DNA of 9,778 nt, from NCBI GenBank assembly GCA_964651495.1, contig CAZYWP010000120.1, positions 1-9,778 of the forward strand. Direction: 5' to 3'. This stretch comes from CAZNVB01 sp964651495. GTDB lineage: Bacteria > Acidobacteriota > Aminicenantia > Aminicenantales > UBA8522. Each line of letters opens with the position of its first letter. Positions within the stretch are counted from its first letter, which is position 1. Shown in pieces: positions 1 to 7,002 of this stretch. The notes under the pieces were generated by a model. It was not told the DNA's origin, searched no databases, and saw only the letters and a list, made by a program, of their open reading frames with translations. The position numbers were made by a program, and so were the translations under genes.

Positions 1-161
1 AAGGAGGAACTCCTGAAAGATTGAATATTATGGGGATGATGCCGGATTTCTCTCCGGATGGTAACAAAATAGCCTATTCCAGGCTTTCCGAGTACAGCAT
101 TGAATTCTGGTTGGTGGAAAATTTCCTGCCAAAAGGGGATGCCGCCAAGAAGGCTCCCTAG
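1..161 (+). CDS. PD40/WD40-like beta-propeller protein, C-terminal fragment
   Basis: The reading frame enters from the left edge (first full codon at base 3) and stops at TAG 159-161, leaving about 52 residues. It starts with GGTPERLN, a typical end of one propeller blade, followed by a last PD40 blade (DFSPDGNKIAYSR) and a C-terminal tail with WLVENFLPKG. The tail closely resembles the end of the convergent gene whose stop is at 200 (WVMENFLPP), so this is probably a third paralog of the same exported propeller family. Its N-terminus, and therefore any signal peptide or TPR region, lies outside the window. Function is unknown; such propellers usually bind proteins or ligands outside the cytoplasm. 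Only 38 bases separate the two convergent stop codons, and I see no clear terminator there. Confidence 0.8.
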   Translation, partial: GGTPERLNIMGMMPDFSPDGNKIAYSRLSEYSIEFWLVENFLPKGDAAKKAP

Positions 162-199
162 AGGCTTGCACTCTGCTTTCTCTATTTCGGGGGCTGGTC

Positions 200-1603
200 T
201 TATTTCAAGGTCCCCGACGGCGGCAGGAAGTTCTCCATCACCCAGACCGACGGCGATTTCATCGTAGGACCAAGCGAACAAAAAGCAATATGGACTCCGT
301 CCGGATGAGCGCTCAGGTTCTCGAAGTTGGCCATCCCCAGGCCGAGTTCCTGGGCTTCTCCTCCATCCGCTGAGACCCGCCACAATGAGTACCGCGGACC
401 ATTTTTCGCAGACTGCTCTCTTGAGAAAAGTATGTGCTTGCCGTCTGCGGTCCACTCGAGGGGAGTAAAGCCGCTCCGGCTCTCCTCGTATGTTAGCAGG
501 TCGCGCGGTTCACCTCCTGTTGCGGGAATCAAACGCAGGGTCTTTTTTTCGTGCATATTGATGACGGCGAGCCGCCCGCCATCAGGAGAGAGGGCGACAT
601 ATAACCAGCCGTTTTCGGCATCCCCGGTGTAGAGTTCCTTCTCTTCGCCGGTCGTCAGGTCCCTGCTCAAAATTCGAAAGACCTGCTTCGATGCCGCCTG
701 GTCGCGGCGCACATAAATGAGAGTCTTGCCGTCGACAGAGACGTTGTGTATACGAATTCGCTGTGAATCCTCGTCTAGGACAATTGGGATCATCGTGCCG
801 GTGTGGATGTCAGTCTGATAGATGCCCATGCCCTGATCGTCCCAGGCAGCGAGATAAAGGAACCGGCCATCTGGTGACCAGCGGGTTCCGGCAAGTCGTC
901 TGAATTTAGTGGTGAATTCCTGCTCCTTGCCGATCTCAAGCGAACGAATACAAAAGATGTTCGGTTTCATGGCAGCCTGGAACGTGCGACTCCGCGTCGA
1001 AACATACGCCAGAGACTTGCCGTCCGGAGAGTACTCCGGCCAGGAATTTGCACCTTCGAATCGTTTGATCGCCTTTTCGGGCGGCGCAAGGATTTTGCCG
1101 CTTTGTCGATCCATCCTGGCGACATAGGCGTCGAGCATCGATCCCCCTTGAGCGTAGTAGAAAGACCCGTTCTGAGTGAATCCCAGGGGTACAATCTGCT
1201 CTATGCCTGTCCTGACGAGTTCAGGTGAGCCTTGGACCTTGCCGCCGGAGACGGGAAGAAACCACATATCGAGAGAACCTGTCCGGTCGCTGGCAAAGAG
1301 GATTCCTTTCCTATCGGGCGGCCACCCGAGCAGCAAATCGTAAGCCGGGTGCTCGACCATGGCGACCTCTTGACCCCCGTCCATAGGAATCGCAGAAATG
1401 TCGCGCTCCGCAGCGTTTTTTTGCTGAGGCAGGTCGTATGCGATATGGCGCCCATCGCCTGAGAAGCGCATGATGTTGGGAAATGGCCCCGGCCTTTCGA
1501 AAGTCTTGATGACCCCGGTCGCCCCGTCCGTAGCTGACACCAGAACGATCTGGCGTGTGGCGTCTTTCTTTTCCAGGAAGATAAGTATCTGCCGGCCGTC
1601 GGG
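200..1603 (-). CDS. TPR/PD40 propeller protein, propeller part (3' part of a gene broken by the assembly gap)
   Basis: This is the C-terminal part of the gene that starts at 1944; the frame is open from the gap edge (PDGRQILIF at 1603) to TAA at 202-200. An apparent GTG start at 1540 is internal and should not be used. About nine PD40-type blades can be seen, for example FSGDGRHIAY, EYSPDGKSLAYVS, RWSPDGRFLYLA, ALSPDGGRLAV, EWTADGKHILFSR and AHPDGVHIAFCS. The tail SVWVMENFLPP matches the partial gene at 1-161. Alignment with the intact upstream paralog through shared VEHPA, LFASDR.GS.D.W and NDGSFYY-like segments places the first post-gap residues at paralog residue ~243. About 165 residues are therefore missing at the gap if the layout is conserved. 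It is probably an exported, non-enzymatic binding or sensing propeller. It resembles TolB only in having PD40 blades. Confidence 0.85.
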   Translation of the reverse strand, partial: PDGRQILIFLEKKDATRQIVLVSATDGATGVIKTFERPGPFPNIMRFSGDGRHIAYDLPQQKNAAERDISAIPMDGGQEVAMVEHPAYDLLLGWPPDRKGILFASDRTGSLDMWFLPVSGGKVQGSPELVRTGIEQIVPLGFTQNGSFYYAQGGSMLDAYVARMDRQSGKILAPPEKAIKRFEGANSWPEYSPDGKSLAYVSTRSRTFQAAMKPNIFCIRSLEIGKEQEFTTKFRRLAGTRWSPDGRFLYLAAWDDQGMGIYQTDIHTGTMIPIVLDEDSQRIRIHNVSVDGKTLIYVRRDQAASKQVFRILSRDLTTGEEKELYTGDAENGWLYVALSPDGGRLAVINMHEKKTLRLIPATGGEPRDLLTYEESRSGFTPLEWTADGKHILFSREQSAKNGPRYSLWRVSADGGEAQELGLGMANFENLSAHPDGVHIAFCSLGPTMKSPSVWVMENFLPPSGTLK

Positions 1604-1703
1604 NNNNNNNNNNNNNNNNNNNNNNNNNNNNNNNNNNNNNNNNNNNNNNNNNNNNNNNNNNNNNNNNNNNNNNNNNNNNNNNNNNNNNNNNNNNNNNNNN
1701 NNN
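1604..1703. other. Assembly gap (100 N placeholder)
   Basis: Exactly 100 N, the usual placeholder for a gap of unknown size. It interrupts the second TPR/PD40 gene. The 9 bases on its left (1595-1603) and on its right (1704-1712) are identical, GCCGTCGGG, which is the complement of the Pro-Asp-Gly codons used in the blades. Comparison with the neighbouring paralog suggests roughly 500 bp are missing rather than 100. The frames on either side do not match with the N count as given. Confidence 0.97.
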
Positions 1704-1944
1704 GCCGTCGGGAGACCATCTGGAGCAGGGCTTTTGCCGCCACCGGCCTGTTGTCGGGATAATCGGCGAGCAGCTTCTTGTAGGTTTCGATCGCCGCTTC
1801 GAGGTTTCCCTCCACTTCTTCCTGATGAAGAGCGGCGCCGAGAAGGACCTCCGCCGACTGGGATTTCTGCGCCGCTTTTTCCGCCGACGGCAGGACGATG
1901 GCCAGGGCCAAAGCAGTCACTGTAACCCCAATTGATTTTTTCAT
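1704..1944 (-). CDS. TPR/PD40 propeller protein, signal peptide and TPR part (5' part of the broken gene)
   Basis: The gene starts at ATG 1944-1942 with MKKSIGVTVTALALAIVLPS, a basic tip plus hydrophobic core typical of a Sec signal peptide. An alpha-helical TPR-like stretch follows (LEAAIETYKKLLADYPDN, residues ~48-65). Residues 1-76 match the upstream paralog at 62 of 76 positions, with residues 11-52 identical. After Met76 the frame reads VSRR into the gap, whereas the paralog continues GMCYEKLG. Read one frame over, the same bases encode Trp-Ser-Pro-Asp-Gly, a blade motif, so the contig edge is suspect. The start lies one base after the upstream gene's TGA, with only a weak GAGAG upstream. 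Translation is probably coupled to that gene. Confidence 0.85.
1856..1905 (-). repeat. 50-bp exact direct repeat, copy 1 (in signal peptide/TPR coding region)
   Basis: Bases 1856-1905 are identical to 4029-4078 over 50 positions, in the same orientation. It encodes part of the signal peptide and the residues after it in both tandem paralogs. Sequence on either side is homologous but has many synonymous changes. This marks a tandem gene duplication with a more strongly conserved tract, by recent conversion or selection. Confidence 0.9.
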
Positions 1945-1945
1945 C

Positions 1946-4117
1946 TCAATGTCTCTCGGCTTCCGAAGCCAGTTTTTTCAGCTCATTCTTGAGGTTTTCC
2001 ATGACCCAGGCGTCGGACGTGTTCGAAGAGCCTACCCGTCCGGTGAAGGCGATCATCCGGCCGCTGGGGTGGAAGGCCATCCCAAAAGTCGGATTGTCAT
2101 GCCTGAAAACCGTCTCCGAAGGGCCTCCTCCATCAACCGGAATCCGCTGGATGCTCCAACCTCGCTCATCCAATTTATCCTTCACGGTGTAGAAAATGGC
2201 TTTTCCGTCCGGCGTCCAGGCGTGACCCACGGGCCCTCCTATATAATCCATAAATTCGTGGATTCGGCGCACGGGTCCTCCATCCAGGGGCAACAGGAGA
2301 AGAGTGCATCGGGATGGGGATGTGAGGGACGGGGCGGTGACGATGGACAAGTTCTTATCGTCAGGAGACAGGGCGATGCCCTTGATGATCTGGCCTTCTG
2401 GAGCGTGATAAATTGCCTTTTCGCTCCGGCCGTCCAGGCCAGTCTGGATCACAGTGTCAAGCGATTCTGCTCTGCGTAAAACGAAATAAACCGCATCGCC
2501 TGTCCTGGCGCAGCGAGGCCCGCCGGGACCACCACCCTCAGACGGCCCGTAGATTTCTGTCTTGCGGAGGCCGGGGAGATCAACCCGAATAAGGCCCCTC
2601 GTGTATCCCTTCTCTCCTCTGCGCCGGCCGCCGACGACGATCGATTGTCCATTTGCCGCCCAGCTTGGGTGATAAACATTCTCCAGATGCAACTCACTGA
2701 AATCCACCACAATGGGATAAGCGTCCGCTTCCTCGAGCGATTGCACGGCCAGCGAGTCGGCCGCGTGTGGCCGGGCCCTCGAACCGCGGTAGGCAACGTA
2801 GGCGATGCTCTTTCCGTCGGGAGAGAAACTCGCGTCCATCGTCGTCCCTTCCCAGCGGGAGGAGAGCCGCCGAGGTTCGCCGAGGAGTTTTTGAGTTGCG
2901 GGATCGAAGTCGGCGAGGAAAACATCATCCGAGCTGGCGGGAGTCACATAGTAAAACGATCCGTCGTTCGTGAAGGACAGCGGAATGAACCGCCGAAGTC
3001 CTTGCTTGACCAGGATGGGCTGTCCTTCGGTTTGTCCCTCACGGAAGGGGATTCCCCAAAGGTCGAAGCTGCCCCGCCGGTCGCTGGCGAAGAGAAACCA
3101 ATCCGTGCCTGGAAGGATGCCGACCACGAGATCTTCTGCGGGGTGTTCGACGATCGTCTTGCTCTCACCTGATTCTAAATCGTATAAATAGATGTCGTCG
3201 GGATTCCATTTTCCGTCGGAAGGACGGGAGTAAAAAATGGAATCGCCGTCCCGAGTGAATCGATACAGGCTTCCCAAGCTTCCCGAAGGCAAATTCAGTT
3301 TTTCCACGGCGCCGGTATCAACATTGATCAAGGCCCGGTCCATAATCGGGCCGCCCACCTGAAGTCCACACAGGATGCGCAGGCCGTCGGGAGCCCAGTC
3401 CCAGGGCCAGAGGTATCTTTCATCGCTGATGATCGTTTTCGGCAGAGACTCGCCGTCCGGCGATATCACCCTCAGCTCGGTACGAAAGGCTCCCCCCAGA
3501 TCCCACATATTCCAGGTATAAGCGATCCGTCGACTGTCCGGGGACCAGATCAAATTCTCGGGATATCGCTCGACATCTCCCCAAGAGCCGTCCTTGGTTA
3601 GGAGCCGCGTGGCGCCCGTAGCCACGTTATAAACCGCCACGTTGGCCGTATCCCAATCAACATAGGCGAGATGTTTTCCGTCAGGAGAGGGATTTCCGTT
3701 GCTGTCGCTATAGGGCACGCGTCGGATGGTCAACCTGGAGTCCTTCGGAGGTGCGGAAATCGAGGCTTGAAGAGCCTCCAGGCGCTCCCGCGCCTTGGCC
3801 GCGAATTCCGGCTGGTCGGTGTAGTTGCTCAGGACTTCCTCATAGGCCTTCTGCGCCTCCCGTCGGCCGAGCTTCTCGTAGCACATTCCGATTCGGAATT
3901 GGGCCTGGGCCGCCAACGGACGGTTGCCCGGATACTCTGCGAGGAGCTTTTTGTACGTCTGGATCGCCGCCTCGAGGTTTCCTTCTACTTCTTCTTGATG
4001 GAGCGCGGCTCCGAGGAGGACCTCCGCGGACTGGGATTTCTGCGCCGCTTTTTCCGCCGACGGCAGGACGATGGCCAGAGCCAAAGCGATCACCGCAAGG
4101 CAAGTGGATTTTTTCAT
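1946..4117 (-). CDS. Exported TPR + PD40/WD40-like beta-propeller protein
   Basis: 723 aa. I place the start at ATG 4117-4115 rather than the upstream in-frame ATG at 4159, because MKKSTCLAVIALALAIVLPS is a clear signal peptide and GGGAGG sits at good distance before it. After the signal (~1-25) comes a TPR-like region (~35-117: AAIQTYKKLLAEYPGNRP, then GMCYEKLGRREAQKAYEEVL and a second helix pair). PD40 blades then run to the end: SPDGKHLAYV (144-153), WSPDSRRIAY (191-200), WAPDGLRIL (241-249), FTNDGSFYYV, FSPDGKSIAYVA (431-442), ALSPDDKNL, AWTPDGKAIFY (633-643) and HPSGRMIAF. It ends in WVMENLKNELKK. Expected location is periplasm or cell surface. I see no catalytic motif; a binding or sensing role is inference. 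It is the first gene of a two-gene unit with its duplicate, 114 bases after the response regulator, behind its own 11-bp repeat array. Confidence 0.9.
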   Translation of the reverse strand: MKKSTCLAVIALALAIVLPSAEKAAQKSQSAEVLLGAALHQEEVEGNLEAAIQTYKKLLAEYPGNRPLAAQAQFRIGMCYEKLGRREAQKAYEEVLSNYTDQPEFAAKARERLEALQASISAPPKDSRLTIRRVPYSDSNGNPSPDGKHLAYVDWDTANVAVYNVATGATRLLTKDGSWGDVERYPENLIWSPDSRRIAYTWNMWDLGGAFRTELRVISPDGESLPKTIISDERYLWPWDWAPDGLRILCGLQVGGPIMDRALINVDTGAVEKLNLPSGSLGSLYRFTRDGDSIFYSRPSDGKWNPDDIYLYDLESGESKTIVEHPAEDLVVGILPGTDWFLFASDRRGSFDLWGIPFREGQTEGQPILVKQGLRRFIPLSFTNDGSFYYVTPASSDDVFLADFDPATQKLLGEPRRLSSRWEGTTMDASFSPDGKSIAYVAYRGSRARPHAADSLAVQSLEEADAYPIVVDFSELHLENVYHPSWAANGQSIVVGGRRRGEKGYTRGLIRVDLPGLRKTEIYGPSEGGGPGGPRCARTGDAVYFVLRRAESLDTVIQTGLDGRSEKAIYHAPEGQIIKGIALSPDDKNLSIVTAPSLTSPSRCTLLLLPLDGGPVRRIHEFMDYIGGPVGHAWTPDGKAIFYTVKDKLDERGWSIQRIPVDGGGPSETVFRHDNPTFGMAFHPSGRMIAFTGRVGSSNTSDAWVMENLKNELKKLASEAERH
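4029..4078 (-). repeat. 50-bp exact direct repeat, copy 2
   Basis: Identical to 1856-1905 in the same orientation, about 2.17 kb apart, inside the signal peptide/TPR coding region of the intact paralog. Repeats of this kind may help explain why assembly broke in the neighbouring copy. Confidence 0.9.
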
Positions 4118-4123
4118 TTTGCA

Positions 4124-4129
4124 CCTCCC
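4124..4129 (-). promoter_or_regulatory. Ribosome binding site of the intact TPR/PD40 gene
   Basis: On the minus strand GGGAGG lies a few bases before the ATG at 4117. It decides the start in favour of 4117 over the in-frame ATG at 4159, which lies upstream of it. Confidence 0.8.
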
Positions 4130-4141
4130 GACTTCAAAGAC

Positions 4142-4147
4142 ATCATA
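4142..4147 (-). promoter_or_regulatory. Possible -10 element (TATGAT) for the TPR/PD40 operon
   Basis: The minus strand reads TATGAT, five of six bases matching the sigma-70 -10 consensus, 24 bases before the start codon. There is no good -35 at 17 bp. Instead the most gene-proximal repeat box (4168-4174) falls where a -35 would be. That arrangement fits an activator-dependent promoter, but this is inference. Confidence 0.4.
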
Positions 4148-4167
4148 AGGAAAGTGCATCTTCCCTG

Positions 4168-4207
4168 CTCCAAGCTCCGGTCAAGCTTTTTATAAGATTC
4201 GGTCAAG
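4168..4207 (-). promoter_or_regulatory. 11-bp-period repeat array, likely OmpR/PhoB-type operator before the TPR/PD40 operon
   Basis: On the minus strand boxes read CTTGACC (4207-4201), CTTATAA (4196-4190), CTTGACC (4185-4179) and CTTGGAG (4174-4168). All four start exactly 11 bp apart. Two are perfect copies of the box found in triplicate before the histidine kinase, and two are degenerate. Response regulators of the OmpR/PhoB family bind tandem direct repeats with about 11-bp spacing, and such a regulator is encoded immediately upstream. The array lies in the 114-bp space between the regulator stop and the propeller gene start. Confidence 0.6.
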
Positions 4208-4231
4208 GCCGGCGCTCCTGATTGGCCTTTT

Positions 4232-4915
4232 CTAGCCGTCGAACCGGTATCCGATCCCCCGGACGCCGATCAGGAATCGGGGTTCGTGGGGATTTTCTTC
4301 CAGCTTGTTGCGAAGATGATTGACATGGGTGTAGACGACCCTGTCCGTCAGGACGGCGTCGCGGCCCCAGACCTTCTGCAGCAGCTCATCGATCGTCAGG
4401 ACCCGGCCGCGGTGTTCCAGGAAGACCCGCAGGAGCTTGAACTCCACGGCGGTCAGGTCGATCTTCTCGCCTCGCCTGGAGACTTCGGCCCGGCCGACAT
4501 CGACGGTGATATCGGCGAAACGATAGATGGTGCCGGGCTCGGGGGCATCGTGGGCGCGACGAAGGACGGCCTTGAGGCGGGCGAGAAGCTCCCGCCGGCT
4601 GAACGGTTTGGTGATGTAATCGTCCGCGCCCAGCTCCAAACCCACAACCTTGTCCACTTCCTGTCCTTTGGCCGTAAGCATGATGATCGGAGTGCGGTTG
4701 CCCTTCAAACGCGCCTCGCGGCAGACGGCGAAGCCATCCAGGCCGGGAAGCATCAGGTCGAGAAGGACGAGGTCAAACTTCCCATCGAGGATCCGGGCCA
4801 AGGCCGTCGTGCCGTCCCCGGAAACCTCAACGGCAAATCCCTCGATCTCCAGGTCGTCCCTAAGGCTCGTGGCAATCGTCGGCTCGTCCTCCACGACCAG
4901 GATGCGTTCGTTCAT
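4232..4915 (-). CDS. OmpR/PhoB-family DNA-binding response regulator
   Basis: 227 aa, starting at ATG 4915-4913 (MNERILVVEDEP); the longer in-frame start at 4975 is rejected because a strong GGAGGAGG lies 5 bases before 4915. The receiver domain (1-~118) has the acidic pair Glu9/Asp10, phosphoacceptor Asp53 in LVLLDLMLPGLDG, Thr81 and Lys103 in TKPF. The winged-helix output domain (~130-227) shows LTAVEFKLLRVFLEHRGRVL, DELLQKVWG, VYTHVNHLRNKLEENP and IGVRGIGYRF, typical of OmpR/PhoB. It should be phosphorylated by the kinase encoded 1 nt upstream and then bind direct repeats as a dimer. Likely targets in view are the two 11-bp repeat arrays at 7003-7031 and 4168-4207. All residues needed for phosphorylation are present. 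Confidence 0.96.
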   Translation of the reverse strand: MNERILVVEDEPTIATSLRDDLEIEGFAVEVSGDGTTALARILDGKFDLVLLDLMLPGLDGFAVCREARLKGNRTPIIMLTAKGQEVDKVVGLELGADDYITKPFSRRELLARLKAVLRRAHDAPEPGTIYRFADITVDVGRAEVSRRGEKIDLTAVEFKLLRVFLEHRGRVLTIDELLQKVWGRDAVLTDRVVYTHVNHLRNKLEENPHEPRFLIGVRGIGYRFDG

Positions 4916-4916
4916 T

Positions 4917-6947
4917 TCATCCTCCTCCTGTGACCGGCGCGACCGGAAGCCGGATCGTAAAGATGCTGCCTTCACCTACCCGGCTTTCGCATTCGATCGT
5001 ACCCCCATGGGCCGTCACAATGTGCTTGACAAGGCTCAGCCCGAGTCCAGCCCCTTTGACGCGCTTCGAAATCTCGCCGTCGGCCCGGTAGAACCTGTCG
5101 AAGATACGCTTCCGGTCATCATCGGAAATTCCGACTCCCCTGTCCCGGACAGAGATCTTGATCGCGCCGTCCTCGGCCTCGGCATCAAGCCAAACGGTCT
5201 TTTGCCCGGGCGAGTACTTGACGGCGTTATCGAGGAGGTTGCGCACCGCGGATTCCAGCGCCTCGCCGTCGGCCGAGATACCGGGAAGTCCGTCCGGAAT
5301 ATTCGTTTCGACCGCAACCCCGTTAGAGGAGATCTCCGCCCCGAAATCGGCGGCCAGCGTTCGCAGCCACGGGGAAGGATCGAGCGGTCCGAACCGGTAT
5401 TCCTTGCGGCCTTCTTCCATCCGGGAAAAGTCGAGGATGTTTTCGACGAGGCGGGCCAACCTGTCGCTCTCCTGGACGATCATCCTGAAATAGTCTCGCT
5501 GCTTCTCCGGGGCGGTCACGCGCCCGTCGAGCAGCATCTCGCCCAGATGGCGGATTCCACTCAGGGGGGAGCGGAATTCGTGGGAGACCGTCGAGACGAA
5601 GTCGGCCCGGAGTCTGGCGATCTCGAGTTCCCGCCTCACGATCCGCACTGTGATGTAACTCCCAAAGGCCAGCAGAACCACGACGAAAACCAGCATCGTT
5701 ATCGAAAGCACCTGTCTCTGCTTGATGTCCGCATAAATTGCTTCCGGCCGGCCGGGCCAGACTTGAAGGAGCAATGATGTGTCGCCCGTCCGGAGCTCGC
5801 GCCTCACGGCGAAAGGAGGAGTCTCCGCGGGGGGTGATCCGAAAACCGCAGGCCCGTTGGAGGTGACCAGAGCCGCTTTGAGGTCTTCCCCTCGAGATGA
5901 AAGGAGCTGGGGCCACCAGCGCGATTCCAGGAAGTCGGCGGAGAGGATGATTGCGGCGAATGGATCGCTGTTCCAGAAGGCGAGGTGCGTGTCGTCCTCG
6001 CCGGGAAGCACCCTCTTGGGCTCAACCAGTAGGTCCTCGGCCGCACGAGAGAGGGCGAGCTTGCGCTCCTCCATCATTTGAAGCCTGTTGAATTCAGCCT
6101 CCGCAACCTGGCTTTCTCGGCACCAGGAGCGGCACCGATCGGAGTAGTAAAGGTAGCGCGGTTTATCGAGAAGCCACTTCCCTGCCACCAGATCGCGATA
6201 GAAAGCCAGTGCCCTTGCCCGCAGTTCAGCCGCGTCGCCCTGCTCTGAGGCGAGGGAGCAGAGCTCAGACTGGGCGATTAGGTCTGAAGGAAGTCCGCCA
6301 ATCCAAACCATATCCAGACTTTGGAGATCCCGATAAGCGGCAGCGGCTTCTTCAAGGCGGCCGGCCTTGCGGAGAGTCCGGGCCAAGCGCTGGAGGATTA
6401 CCGGCTTCAGCCCGGCACCTTCGGAATCCAGTAATTTCCGGTACGCATGGATGGCGCGCTGATAGTCCTTCCGCTCAATTTCCAGCGACTCGGCCTCGGC
6501 CAGCCCGGCGGGAAATCGGCTCGATAAGGATCGAGACGGCGCCATGCTCGGCAAAACATATAGCAAAGCTCCAGTGGGGAACGCCGCGAGACCTTTGTCG
6601 GATTCGGACAAATACACGCCTCCGCCCGGTTCCGCGAGGGCCAGGCGGACGATGTCGGGAAAAGAACGCGCGTCAAGTGTCCTCAATCCAGCTGCCGTCC
6701 GGACCGCGTCATCCCACCGCCGCAACTCCGAATCCAGGTTGCGGCCCATCTCTTCTGCCGTTCTTTCCAGGCTTTCCCGCGTCCGCTGCCTGGCGAGCTG
6801 CCCTTCCTGGCGCAGCACCCGCAGAGCGAAGACGCCGAGGAACATGCCCGGCAGCAGGATGAAGACCGCGAATACGGCTATAAGTCTCTGGCTCGGTCCA
6901 AAAAGGAAACGCGGCCGAGCCGGACGGCGAACCGGAGATTTCGGCAT
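4917..6947 (-). CDS. Membrane sensor histidine kinase with large TPR-like extracytoplasmic domain
   Basis: 676 aa. A basic N-terminus is followed by TM1 (~21-43), an extracytoplasmic domain of about 365 residues, TM2 (~412-435) and the kinase core. The H box VSTVSHEFRSPLSGI holds the phosphorylated His456. The ATPase domain has the N box RNLLDNAVKYS (569-579), G1 DRGVGI (602-607), F box FDRFYR and G2 GAGLGLSLVKHI (632-643), so it looks fully active. Within the outer domain, residues ~150-255 look like two to three TPR helix pairs (DYQRAIHAYRKLLDSEG; RLEEAAAAYRDL), an unusual sensor. The helices recall the TPR part of the propeller proteins nearby. The stop codon TGA is 1 base before the regulator's ATG, and the last Gly codons form the regulator's ribosome binding site, so the two are translationally coupled. 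Start ATG 6947 has only a weak GGGTGA upstream. Confidence 0.95.
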   Translation of the reverse strand: MPKSPVRRPARPRFLFGPSQRLIAVFAVFILLPGMFLGVFALRVLRQEGQLARQRTRESLERTAEEMGRNLDSELRRWDDAVRTAAGLRTLDARSFPDIVRLALAEPGGGVYLSESDKGLAAFPTGALLYVLPSMAPSRSLSSRFPAGLAEAESLEIERKDYQRAIHAYRKLLDSEGAGLKPVILQRLARTLRKAGRLEEAAAAYRDLQSLDMVWIGGLPSDLIAQSELCSLASEQGDAAELRARALAFYRDLVAGKWLLDKPRYLYYSDRCRSWCRESQVAEAEFNRLQMMEERKLALSRAAEDLLVEPKRVLPGEDDTHLAFWNSDPFAAIILSADFLESRWWPQLLSSRGEDLKAALVTSNGPAVFGSPPAETPPFAVRRELRTGDTSLLLQVWPGRPEAIYADIKQRQVLSITMLVFVVVLLAFGSYITVRIVRRELEIARLRADFVSTVSHEFRSPLSGIRHLGEMLLDGRVTAPEKQRDYFRMIVQESDRLARLVENILDFSRMEEGRKEYRFGPLDPSPWLRTLAADFGAEISSNGVAVETNIPDGLPGISADGEALESAVRNLLDNAVKYSPGQKTVWLDAEAEDGAIKISVRDRGVGISDDDRKRIFDRFYRADGEISKRVKGAGLGLSLVKHIVTAHGGTIECESRVGEGSIFTIRLPVAPVTGGG
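4921..4928 (-). promoter_or_regulatory. Ribosome binding site of the response regulator, inside the kinase gene end
   Basis: The minus strand reads GGAGGAGG, 5 bases before the regulator ATG at 4915. It overlaps the final Gly codons of the kinase, so the two genes are translated in close coupling. It settles the start choice for the regulator. Confidence 0.8.
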
Positions 6948-7002
6948 TTGGTCACCCGTCGCCTAGAGTAACACGTCACGGGGGGAGATTTCACCCGCAA
7001 AT

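Noticed and set aside
200..1603. Calling the propeller proteins TolB
   Set aside because: They have PD40 blades but carry a TPR region where TolB has its own N-terminal domain. They also have more blades, and no Tol-Pal genes are nearby.
1201..1944. One continuous 247-aa frame reading through the N gap
   Set aside because: It stays open only because the 100 N are translated as unknowns. After the gap it reads the wrong frame; the propeller is in another frame.
1898..2479. 193-aa plus-strand open frame, and similar ones at 3671-4195 and 4286-4933
   Set aside because: All are antisense to genes with strong domain evidence and show no motif or start signal.
3004..3010. Single CTTGACC copies inside genes (3004-3010, 1369-1375)
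   Set aside because: They are isolated, without an 11-bp partner, and in coding sequence; expected by chance.
4118..4159. Longer N-terminus of the intact propeller protein from ATG 4159
   Set aside because: It would put 14 residues before the signal peptide and the ribosome binding site GGGAGG inside the gene; the paralog also begins at MKKS.
4205..4231. Inverted repeat AAGGCC/GGCCTT after the response regulator as a terminator
   Set aside because: The stem is only 6 bp with a 13-base loop and no T-run on the minus strand; it also overlaps the repeat array. Not a convincing intrinsic terminator.
4650..5777. 375-aa plus-strand open frame opposite the kinase and regulator genes
   Set aside because: It lies across two well-supported minus-strand genes and their junction; a GC-rich shadow without recognisable motifs.
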